DNA of 64,000 nucleotides from the NCBI GenBank assembly GCA_023374045.1, contig CM041783.1, positions 93,469,298 through 93,533,297 on the forward strand, in the 5' to 3' direction. This stretch comes from Limonium bicolor. Its lineage: Eukaryota; Streptophyta; Magnoliopsida; Caryophyllales; Plumbaginaceae. A model generated the notes under the pieces. The model saw only the letters and a list, made by a program, of their open reading frames with translations, was not told where the DNA came from and searched no databases. Below, one piece after another: positions 54,689 to 64,000 of this stretch. The translations under genes were made by a program, and so were the position numbers. Positions within the stretch are counted from its first letter, which is position 1; each line of letters opens with the position of its first letter.

Positions 54689-55874
54689 ATAATAGTAAAA
54701 TAACTATTTCATAATAGTGTTAAAATGTCTCTAAAATCCTGCTATGACCGCGGTTATGCAGAGTTTAACAAAATATCTTTCAAACCCCTTCCTTACATAT
54801 TCTTTGTATATATCCTCATGTACACTTACTTAATCATTATATATATATATATATCTAGATTCATCGCTCTTACGAAAATCCCAACCCAGGTGATACAAAT
54901 ACGTATATATACATACATATACTCATTGTTTTTACGCATTTTAGAACTCAGATGATATACCTGCACATATTTTCCTATTTGTTTACGTTTCATGCAGCAT
55001 TTGTACCATGATGTTAGAAAAAATTGGGCTTAATTATAGCTTAAATTTAGTTTCATCATACCATTAAGATTTTTCCTAGAAGCCCGCTAAAAATTCCCAC
55101 AGTTTTATTTCTGTTTCCATATCTTCACTTAATTCATTTCTCATTCCTTTTATAGTGCTACTGCACTAGTGCTGTGTACTGCTCGAGGTAGAGGAGAAAA
55201 AGGACAAGGAACGAGCCTGTATACATGTCGATGGTGGAAGGCATTTGAAATTGTGGAGCACTGTTTTTTTTTAGTCGAGTTAGTAGTTAAGTCCATCTGA
55301 TGACATTGTTACTTAGTGTCTAGAAGTACAATATACTATCGACTATGAGCACAACTCAACCGGTTAAGGCACTCTGTAGAGATACCAACAGTACCGGGTT
55401 CGAATCTCGGCAGGAGCACATTCCCTTCTGTATTTTTTTGTTAGTATATACATACATGCGACTATGTTATCATGTCGCGTTGTTTGTTATAAATATATTT
55501 ATATACATACCACTATGTTATTATGCCACGTTGTAATTTTTGTAACGTTATGTATATGTATATACCTATACGTATATATAAGTGTGTGTGACAGTATTAA
55601 TATGTCATGTTGTTACGTATATGTAACATTGGTCGTATATATATACGTGTATGTTTGTATATATATATATACATGCGCGACTATGTTCGCGTTTTCGGTT
55701 TAGAAATGTGCATTCATATGAGCTTATATTTGCGTAAAATGTACCGGTATGTATATGCGGTATAAATATCCGTTTGGATCCATATTTTAAATACCATAAG
55801 ATTTAAGGTAATTGTTGCACATAATTTAATTTAGACTTCACTAATTTGAAATAATAATTATTCGGGGTATTTCA
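54689..55874 (-). repeat. E5 left LTR, remaining segment
   Basis: It runs from the E2 insertion point to ATTCGGGGTATTTCA. It is AT-rich with TATATA microsatellites. It holds a tRNA-like sequence (55347-55439) and a degenerate repeat of ACTATGTTATCATGTCGCG-like units near 55460, 55513 and 55592. No gene is seen. Confidence 0.75.
55347..55439 (+). repeat. tRNA-derived SINE-like sequence
   Basis: ACAACTCAACCGGTTAAGGC resembles an A box, and GGGTTCGAATCTC (B box) sits in a five-pair T-arm CCGGG/CTCGG. A T-run ends the unit at 55439. The acceptor arms do not pair, so it is not a working tRNA gene. At about 93 bp it is short for a SINE. Confidence 0.45.
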
Positions 55875-56486
55875 GCCTACCCCCCTTAAAGGAACTCCGT
55901 CCCGAAGTTGTTACTTCCTTAGCTCGTGTTTTCTATTCTTGTTAATCTTAGGGATCAAGTCCCGCATTCATTCACGATAACCAAAGGATCGAATCCCATA
56001 TACCATAATTCTCACTACCCATAAGCACTTTGCCACATTAATGGCTTCTCACTAGTTCCCATAGTAGTCCAAGGTATTAGCAATGTGTGTATATAACATG
56101 CTGAGGTGTAAACCAAAGGCACACAACATTCATTCATGACAAAGTGTACATACACGTACATACCATTCACATACACGCAATCCAAAACACACAAACCTAC
56201 TAACCATCAACGTGTGGTTGTAGGGATACACATAGTGAAAGGATCAAGTCACGCAATTCCACAGTTCTATTTCACCATTTGTGCTTATAAGCACTACGCC
56301 ACATCTGTGGCTTCACCAAATTCTCAATAATATTTCGATGTACCAGTAATACTCTTATACTGTACTCATAAGCAATCAATTGAACAAGTTACTCATTCAT
56401 AACCACAATGCATTCAACCCAATCCACACACATAGCATTCAAAACAACACCATAGAATGAGCAACAATACAGTAAGACACAACGCG

Positions 56487-56525
56487 CCTACCCCCCCTTA
56501 AAAATGGATTACGCCCACGTAATCC
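56487..56525 (-). promoter_or_regulatory. Hairpin plus second polypurine tract (E5)
   Basis: CCTACCCCCCCTTAAAAA is followed by GGATTACG-CCCA-CGTAATCC, an 8-bp stem on either strand. Confidence 0.6.
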
Positions 56526-57509
56526 TTATTGTATCATCTTAGAACCTTGTTTCAAGATGTCTAATCCTCATGGGGCATTCTGGTTTCTATGCCATTAGCT
56601 CACCTTATAATTCTATCAAATGTCTTGACCACGTTAAAGGCATAGTTACTATCTCATGGATTCTTATCGGTTTCCATACCGATCTAAAAACGGATTCGGG
56701 TTTAGGCTCTCTAGATCTAAAATATTGGCCGATATGTCACTTGTTATTCAACTTGAGAATGTGAAATATGGTCCACCAGCTTCTGCTGTGCGACTCTGAT
56801 TACTTTCAAAGTTATTCTTTCTGGCTGCCCTTTAGGTTTATATTCATATGTGCTCTGAAGTAATGATTTAGTGCTTAATGTTTTTCAATGTTACAAACGT
56901 GTCGTTGTTACGACAACATGTTTGGCTTATATTACCGCTCATAATTATATGTAGATAGCTAGTTGACTCGCTTAGCGTTACAACCTATTTTTATCCCTTA
57001 ATGTGTACAGTCAAGTTAGATCTTTCTTTGTCTTCAAGTAAACTTTATTTTTCAGTCGAATTATGGTCTCGACACGGCCGGTTTACCGAATTATACGTGT
57101 TACAAGTTTTTTTTTTGCGATTGTATACCATTTAATATAGGATGTTTAGTTTTCTTATCCTTGTTATTATGATTGTATCCAGCCGCCGCTTGCTGACTGG
57201 CTCTGCTTAGTCATTCAGTTTAGTGTCATTATTATGTTCCACCAGGAACTAAAGTAATTGACTACTACCGATTATACATTGCATTTGATTGCGATAGTAT
57301 ATATTTTATGTAGTAACTATTAGGTTCTTTGTAACATCACCTCATTTCAAGTCCTCACATATCTGTATACTCATGTGTGTACCTTCTAAAGTTCGAATCA
57401 TATATCCATGTATTCTATACCATTTTATCATCTAACATTCATATCGTTTCCTTCGCACTTTCGTAATCCGACTTATAAAATTTCACATCTATTTGTAGTT
57501 TGTGTGTCC

Positions 57510-57640
57510 ACTTGTAGGTGGTTTCGAGAATCATCCAACACCGACGTGATCAGCGTAAGTGTTGGACTACCCCTTCACCCCAATTTCTACGCAGTGTCAC
57601 TTGACCTGGCCAGGGTCGAGCTTAACCTTGCACGTCCGGT
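57510..57640 (-). ncRNA. Conserved two-hairpin block with compensatory changes (E5)
   Basis: The first hairpin has outer arms CCAACAC and GTGTTGG and inner ACG/CGT around TGATCAG (57535-57566). The second is CTTGACC-TGGCCAG-GGTCGAG (57600-57620). Compared with E4 (CTTGATC/GATCAAG), T-A became C-G inside the stem. CACCCCAATTT between them is conserved. The block lies about 1 kb beyond the second polypurine tract, whereas in E3 and E4 it lies before it. Confidence 0.6.
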
Positions 57641-60600
57641 TTAAACGACCAATCAATTTAACCAATTTAAGTCCTTATCCCCACTTGTTTTTAGTCATCT
57701 AGCAATTTATTCATGGATTAGCATTAAATTCTAAGCCTTTAGATTAGTTCTTTAATTCTCCAACTATATATACATCCCAATGTGTACATATATATATCCA
57801 CTCGTTCTTGTATCCATAATATATATACTTATCAATATATGGTTGCTTCCATAGATTTAATGGTATATTGATACGTACATTTTTATCCTCCTGATATCGT
57901 AAGTTCTTTTCATTCCAATCTTTGTACCATGTGTACATGTACGTGTAGTTTGACAACTTCCAGAGTTAGCCAATGGGATATACGATTGTATACTTTTTAG
58001 TTCTCATATTATTACTATTTTCTCCATGGTTACTAATTAATGCTGAATCTATTAAGTGATTCTTTCATTATCTGACCCATTGATTTATTCCTCAATTAAG
58101 TCCATTAATCTTCTTAAAATTTCCAAATTTCAGTACCCGCTTATTCATAAATATTCGATTGAGTTGGAACTATTCCTCGTTGGAGTGCCTAGTAATTTGG
58201 CTGATTTCCTCCTGTTTGACTGTTTAGGCCCACTTCGATCTGACTTCATATTACAAATTTTAATTCTTTGAAAGGACCATTTGTAAAGCCCAATTCTACA
58301 TGTATATACATATATATTTCGTTGTTCTTATAATTTTGTTAAATTTAATTTGTTTATTCGGGTTCCCATCTTAATCTTTTATGGGTCTTGTAACCCTACT
58401 ATCACCTTCTCATGATTATATCTTGTGTGAATCCACCAAACTAGTGGTAAGTATTCGGTGATTATCACCACTGAGATCCTAATATTTATTTTCAGTTTTT
58501 AAGTTATAACATTAACTTAAGTCGGGTTTGATTGATTTACTAATCATGACCTCCTTTAGTCAAATTTCATTTGCTCCTTGGGTTTTATTGCCATCAAGTC
58601 TTTCAAGGTTGTGTATGTATATACCCTTACATGATTAGTTTGCTAAATCATGCTTAGAGTTCCTTATCTTTAGTTAGAAGTCCATTAGCCTTACTTATCC
58701 AAGGTCGCCTTGATCTTTTTAAACATCGACCATCTTTGTTTAGGCTATATTCACTAAGTTACCAATCTTACTAGATGTTCCTCTTTGGTCCCCCTTTTTT
58801 TATAGTTGTTAACTCCTCCAGAGGTAGTATGCTTGGAAAGACTACATCGTAATAGTGGCATCATACATTGCCATTTGGATATTTACAAGGGAGGTCGAAT
58901 TTGTGGGGTGCTGTTTATGATTATTATGATACCGGGCACTGGAGCAGTCAGTATTCTGATTTTAGAATGTATGAAATAAATATCTTATATTTGGGAAGTC
59001 TGCTTGATAAGTTTGCCGCAGGTCTGTGTTTGGAGGTAACTCCGCTAAACTTTGGTATGGGTTTAAGAAGTTTAGACACTTGATAATTGTCACCTAAGCC
59101 TGGTGTTTCCAGAATTGACTTCCTTGTCGTCATGGTTTTTGTTTATTTGTTGCCGTTGAGTGAGGTTATTACTCGAAAACATTATGGCAATCTTAACTGA
59201 GGTTATAGTAAAGCTTAGACCAATAACTCATCGAAAGGTCTTGCATTGGACTGTGGTTAGATTTATAAATGAAATGCATTGTAAGTCTATTACATATAAG
59301 TCTCTCGGGACAAGTTTTATGCATGTCTTGAACACCCATTTAACCCTCATTTGAATATGGCATCAGGTGCTCTTTGGTATGTATATCTTGTGAGCATACC
59401 CTCCATTGGTTCAAGAGTTTTCATTGTATTAATTAGTGAGGCTTCGTACCATTTCCTTCATAGTCATAGTGCAGGACGAACATATGCTAAATTGGGTTTG
59501 TCTTTTATAGAACAGAATTCTACAGCTATTTATGACCTTGCTGGCTGGTATTCCAACAGTTTCCCCTTTTTGGGATGTGTTCATTTGTGATTGAAAATTA
59601 ATTTGTTATATTGCACCCATCTTCTGTTATTCGATTTCCGTGGTCATAATACTCGGTAATTATTTGAAACATATTGACAAGGTCACTTCCACTTCTTTAC
59701 CCGTTAGGGTTCTGTCTGTGTGGGAAACCGATGCCTCACAATAATGGTTACTTAGGATGTTTGAGGGATCTGTTTGTGATCTTTATACCAAGGCGTTTTG
59801 ATCTCAGGGAATGGCAACCAATGGTAATTAATAATTATTTTGCAAGAAGCAATAAGGAGTAGAAGGTATCACGATAGAGGATTTGAGCTTCATGACGATA
59901 TCACAATAGTCATGTAACTAGATGATCATATACAAATGGTGAGATGGGCGTGTAGGGTGATGGTGGTTAAATGAGGCAATATGTCACCCGCAACAGTAGT
60001 GGCGAGATATTGTATATACTTCCAGCCTTTGGTTTGTAATGGCATATTGAAAAACTGTTGCCCATTTTGATGGTGTGGTATTAAATTGTAGTAGAGAGTA
60101 GGGCAACGAGCAGTATTTGTCCTTCGTGGGATGATCACTGGGTTCTTAAGGAATAAAACATTTCAAACAAGAAGAGCGCGAAGGAGACATTGGTATGTAT
60201 GTTCCTCGTTCGCTGGTGGTAGAAGCTGAAGGGAATGACCAGTTATGGTCACCAGTTTCAACTGTCAGAGTGTGAGAGACTTAGAAGAATAATTGAATAA
60301 AAGAAGAAGAAAGGAGGTGGTGGCGATGTATGCCGATCGCTAGTTGAGGCGTTGTGCCTTGCAGGCAATTCAAAGAATGTGAGAAGGACCCGAGAATTTA
60401 TTGAATCCCAAAGTATATAATTTAGTATATAAAATTGCGTCATGCTTTAGCAAGCATTATAGATTGTACCAAATTTTATGGTGTATCTTCGTCTCAACTA
60501 TATTCTCTATTTCGTTATTTTATGAGAGTTTTACTAAAATTAATCTCTCAAGTGTATGAATTGTATAATTTCTCTCAATCTCATCCTTAGCTTAATTAAT

Positions 60601-60848
60601 TGTGGAATTAAGCCTTATTTATTTCATGACTTTAGGGATATCTCGGTCCTCTTTGCTTGTCAGGTAGGGTCCTATCGACTGCTAAGCATGTCGACCCAAG
60701 CTGCCGATAAATTTGGTCCCTTTTTAGTTATGGTTCTCTTGGCAGCGGCTTTAATCTCTAAGTTTCGGTCAGATCTTCGAGGCTTGGGCTATTATATAGT
60801 GTAGTTTTCCTTACCTGATTGATTTTATAACGTTAAGTACACGCCCGA

Positions 60849-60885
60849 TCGGGTTTTCCCGAGTAAGAGGAGGCTTCCTACCTCT
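60849..60885 (-). ncRNA. Pair of leader hairpins (E5)
   Basis: TCGGG-TTTT-CCCGA is at 60849-60862. AGAGG and CCTCT arms enclose a 10-base loop at 60866-60885. The second stem has G-C where E3 has A-T, a paired change. Confidence 0.55.
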
Positions 60886-61065
60886 CCGGCGTTCTTTCTC
60901 CAAATTTAAGAGAAATTAAGGACGCGCAGGTTGGGTGTAGTTGTCTAGTAATTACTGGGGAAGATCCCTAACTAACGCGCCTCACATGCTACCCATAACC
61001 CTCAACCCACTGTTAGAACTCCTAAACTCGGTTTTCCTATACTCAGTACTTCTCTGTTCCAGTCA

Positions 61066-61092
61066 TCAGAGCATAACTACGCTCTAATACCA
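61066..61092 (-). promoter_or_regulatory. E5 primer binding site with wobble-paired hairpin
   Basis: GCTCTAATACCA (61081-61092) reads TGGTATTAGAGC on the sense strand, one change from the tRNA-iMet site. Hairpin arms TCAGAGCAT and ACGCTCTAA have two mismatches on the plus strand that become G-U pairs in sense RNA. Confidence 0.85.
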
Positions 61093-61784
61093 CTTTCTGT
61101 AACACCCCCGAATAAAACATCCAAAGATTTAATGAAGCGCCTAACGATATCATAAGTTAACTTTGCAGCGGTATAGACTCCATCCGGGTGCTACAGACAC
61201 CAACCACCCACGTGATTGACATGACCACTCTACCAACACCAAGTTACGGTCTGCATGACTGGAAACAACCCTCATCCAAAACTCATATACAACTTCAAAT
61301 ACCGTTCCAAATACAAACCCTTGTACCGAGTGTCTACAACGTAGTTATTACATTAGGCATACAATCTGAATAAGTACATCCCAGGTTTAATTCTACATGG
61401 TAAAAAACCATACATCTGACACCCTACTTAAAGGTCTTGCCTAGTTAGACTACCCCCATGGTAGTCATCCCACCTACGCTCCGTCTCGTTCCAGATGTCC
61501 ACCTGTAAAAATAAAGGACTCAGCAAAACTATGCTGAGTATGAATATGTGTAGCCTGTATGTTGCCGGGCTACACGACTACTTGGTCGAATAATTATTAA
61601 GTCCAATTTACATGCTATAATAAAGCGGTAACACATAACATGTGATATCAATATAACACTCACAATATGCTGAGCACAGAGATATCCACAAGCACGTCAA
61701 ACACATATACAAATAGAGCGTGCCAGAGAATATACGCGATGATGATCCTCACAGTGGGACCATTCGAGCGTTGTGTGTTTTCAC

Positions 61785-61900
61785 TTCTTTTCCTTGTTTC
61801 CATAATGTGTATTTTCATTCTCTTTCCTTGTTTCCATAATGTGTATTTTCATTTTCCTTCCTTGTTTCCATAATGTGTATTTTCATTTTCTTTCCTTGCA
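61785..61900. repeat. Tandem repeat, about 33-bp unit, 3.5 copies
   Basis: TTTCCTTGTTTCCATAATGT plus GTATTTTCATT recurs at about 61787, 61822, 61857 and (partly) 61892, with small differences in the C/T-rich link. Confidence 0.85.
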
Positions 61901-62029
61901 CCCGGTCTAGGGATATAGTTTGGTTCCCGTGACCTCATCATGTAGGTGCCCATTTGTTCCTTATCTCTTTAAGGATTATTTGTGAGTTCTCTTATCACCG
62001 CACGTTGGAGGACATCTCCTCCGTAGCTA

Positions 62030-62215
62030 ATCCCCCATTCCCAACGTCATGTGCCGAGAAAGGGGAGTCACCTCTAGACTCCAGGATATGCTCCACCAAT
62101 TGCCAATCCCCCATTCCCGACGCCAAGGGTCAAGAAAGCGAGGTCACCTCTAGACCTCAGGATGTGCTGAGAAGGCGGGGTCACCCAGGGACCCCCAAAA
62201 TATGTTCCACCATAG
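62030..62215 (-). repeat. LTR hairpin array with three compensatory stems (E5)
   Basis: Three units: GGAGTC-ACCTCTA-GACTCC (62064-62082), GAGGTC-ACCTCTA-GACCTC (62140-62158) and GGGGTC-ACCCAGG-GACCCC (62177-62195). The stem sequence differs in each unit but always pairs. Linking sequence CAATCCCCCATTCCC and ATGCTCCACC is repeated. Confidence 0.8.
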
Positions 62216-62278
62216 ACGATTGAAGGATCTGATGCAGATGCCAACTCCTGAATATTTCCATACCGCGCGGCCCGAGAT

Positions 62279-64000
62279 TGAAATACCCCAAACTTAGATA
62301 TGGTGTTTAAGTGATAAACTAAGTTATAAGGAGGCCAAATAATGCCTTAGAAACATTAAGAAATATTCCTAACCAAAGAAAACATAAGGAAACACCAAAA
62401 GAGCAGTTTAAGCAAAAACGTGCTCTAAGCTTGGAGAGACTTGGGTGAGTACCCAAAAATTGTTCTAAGACTTTAGTAATATCCTAATGGTCATTTTAAA
62501 TCAATTAACAAAGAAAACCAAGCTTGAAAACAAGTTAAAACACAAAATGTGCTTTAAGGACTCTTAAAGCACATTTTTGAAAAATTTTCTTGTAAATGGG
62601 TTTTGAGTGGCTAAATGTCCTTCATTACTCTTTAATTAGCATGTGTACTAATTAGTATCACATTAGGAAGTCTAAATCAATGGGAAATCAAAAATTTCAC
62701 AAATATGTGCCTTGGTTAGTGAATAGTAACTAAATAGTGCTAGTTTAAGACATTAGTCAAAGTAAGTCAATTTAGTTTATTTAGTTGGTCAAACAAGACC
62801 ATGACTAGCTTAATTAAAAGGGGGTGGCCGGTTTTTAGGGTGATGATTCACCACATGAGCAATAAGAAAGGAAATTACAAGATAAAGTAAAAACTACTGT
62901 TTACTTTATACATAAATATCTCACTTTACTTACCTCTCTCCTCACCTCTTCATTCTCTCTTGTTCCCATGGTTTTGAGCTGCTCCTCTCTTCTTCTCCAA
63001 CGTGAAGAACAACCTCCATGCTAGCTTCAACTTCCTTTGTACACTACTTACTCATTTTAGCTTCAAAACCAAAACAAATTACATATTCTTCTTAGTTAGC
63101 TCAAGCTCTCTCTTTCTATCTTTTCAAAACATCAAGAGCTTTGATTTGGTGCCAAGCCCAACCACCATTAGAGGAGGAAACTCAAGTTTGGAGACTCCAT
63201 TGGCTTCTTCATTCTCTTAAGGTAAAGAAAGTGTAAGAAAATCTAGGTTTCCATCACTTTTCTTCATGACCGAAAATACATGATCATGAGGCTTCATTGT
63301 AATGCCTTGTTCTAGCTTGTTTTCAACTCTTCAAAGGATTGAGGAGGTCCTTCTTGCTTCATATCCAAGCTTGTCTTGAGAAACCAAGGTAAAACAATCA
63401 CCTTAATACCTTAAAGCACATTTTAACCTAGGGTTTGTTCCTTAGGGTTAATGTATTATCTAGTACTCATTGGAGTCATTGGATATTGGTTAGAACATTG
63501 GCAAGGAGATATATATTGGTGACCGAGATTGCTCAAGGAAAACCTAAGAAGGGAAGTTTGTGAGCTTGTTAAAGAATAAGGTAAATTACTTACCTTAAGG
63601 TGTTTTATTGTTTAAGGGAATGGGATTTAGATATGTGATGAGTTTAGTGTAGAGTTTATATTGGGGAAAAAGGGTTATAAAACCTAGGAGAAAGAACAAT
63701 GACTATACTTGTGAACTTGTGATTAAGGAGCCAATGAGAAAAGAGATAGTCAAACAATGTTGAGATGAATTACAAGAAGCATTTTATTTCAATGGGAGCC
63801 TTGTTGTGTGTATTCGCAGGTTAAACAAATATATGTGGAAATTCAGTGGTTAAGATTATTGTCATTTAAGGGCCTAAGTGCCAAGCATTTAAGTTTATAC
63901 ACTATGTAATGATGTGGTGTAGTTTTGGTGTAAATTGTGTGTTAAGGTGTTGTGATGAGAATTTGAGTGATATTGGTTGTTGATGGTGAAAAGCCAAATG
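62279..64000 (+). mobile_element. E6: LTR of the E2 family, truncated by window edge
   Basis: It begins TGAAATACCCCAAAC and matches 50536 to about 52260 of the E2 LTR with scattered substitutions and indels. TATA-like CATAAATATC lies at 62911. Donor-like AAG|GTAAA sites and a TATTCGCAG|GT site (63820) are conserved. It cannot be told from this window whether it is a solo LTR or a 5' LTR. Confidence 0.9.
62911..62920 (+). promoter_or_regulatory. Candidate TATA box of E6
   Basis: CATAAATATC is followed by TCACTTTACTTACCTCTCTCC, as in E2 at 51171. Confidence 0.4.

Larger units (their letters stand above)
55875..61097 (-). other. E5 internal region without coding capacity
   Basis: It is bounded by GCCTACCCCCCTTAAAG (polypurine tract, minus) and GCTCTAATACCA (primer site). 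No Gag or Pol motif is visible in any frame. The shared blocks are here: second polypurine tract (56487-56525), GCTTCTGCTGTGCGACTCTG (56780-56800), two-hairpin block (57510-57640) and leader hairpins (60849-60885). It is more diverged from E3 and E4 than they are from each other. Confidence 0.78.
54689..62278 (-). mobile_element. E5: non-autonomous LTR retrotransposon (LARD-like), minus strand, both LTRs broken by insertions
   Basis: An internal region (55875-61097) with polypurine tract and primer site is flanked by the end of a left LTR (54689-55874) and the start of a right LTR (61098-62278). The two LTR pieces do not overlap in sequence: E2 removed the first part of the left LTR from view and E6 interrupts the right one. 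The full LTR should therefore be over 2.3 kb, with the missing parts outside the window. Confidence 0.8.
61098..62278 (-). repeat. E5 right LTR, first segment (cut by E6)
   Basis: It begins TGTAACACCCCCG. It shares CAACCACCCACGTG with the E4 LTR and has a stem-loop remnant at 61507-61540 (minus: CTCAGCA-TAGTTT-TGCTGAG, then TTTATTTTTACAGG). It contains a 33-bp tandem repeat and a three-unit hairpin array. The expected duplication of E6 is GAGAT at 62274-62278. Confidence 0.82.

Noticed and set aside
55347..55420. Functional tRNA gene
   Set aside because: Acceptor arms do not pair and no clear anticodon loop can be drawn.
57990..61000. Small plus-strand frames in E5 (60-80 codons)
   Set aside because: None matches a known family or recurs in E3 or E4, and all are antisense to the element.

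Overview
The window is plant nuclear DNA made almost entirely of nested Ty3/gypsy LTR retrotransposons; I see no cellular gene. The signs of a plant are: primer sites matching plant initiator tRNA-Met (TGGTATCAGAGC), chromovirus-type Pol proteins ending in a group II-like chromodomain, 4-kb LTRs, 5-bp target duplications, and many C-to-T nonsense changes of the kind expected in methylated repeats. The species cannot be named from this.

Six elements, E1 to E6, are stacked. E5 (minus strand, non-autonomous) is the oldest host. E2 (plus strand, gag-AlkB-pol) sits in E5's left LTR; its 5' end lies left of the window and it ends at 54688. E6 (same family as E2, LTR only) sits in E5's right LTR and runs off the right edge. 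E1 (1416-15558, plus, gag-AlkB-pol) is inserted in E2's 5' LTR with duplication AGGCC. E3 (15938-44231, minus, non-autonomous) is inserted in E2's leader just behind the primer site with duplication ATAAG. E4 (16332-30152, minus, non-autonomous) is inserted in E3's left LTR with duplication GCATG. These boundaries explain every base of the window.

The most unusual content is in E1 and E2. Between the Gag zinc knuckles and the protease both carry a full AlkB-type Fe(II)/2-oxoglutarate dioxygenase domain (7143-7882; 45953-46692) with the HxD, distal His and RxNxTxR motifs. Gag is split by short introns whose phases agree in both elements. One donor after the zinc knuckles fits, in the same phase, two acceptors: one opens the AlkB exon, which ends in its own stop, and one opens protease-RT-RNase H-integrase-chromodomain. 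The sequence therefore predicts a choice between Gag-AlkB and Gag-Pol by alternative splicing. E1 AlkB is intact. E2 has at least seven nonsense codons.

E3, E4 and E5 have normal ends (primer site, polypurine tract, LTRs) but 5.2-5.7-kb internal regions without coding capacity, like LARDs. They nevertheless share structured RNA candidates with compensatory changes: a hairpin overlapping the primer site, two leader hairpins, a two-hairpin block near the 3' end, and a hairpin followed by a second polypurine tract. The first and last are shared with autonomous E1 and E2. E4 resembles E1 and E3 resembles E2 around the primer site and LTR end, suggesting that each non-autonomous element is served by a matching autonomous one. 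Every LTR type also carries an array of inverted-repeat modules whose stems change sequence but keep pairing.
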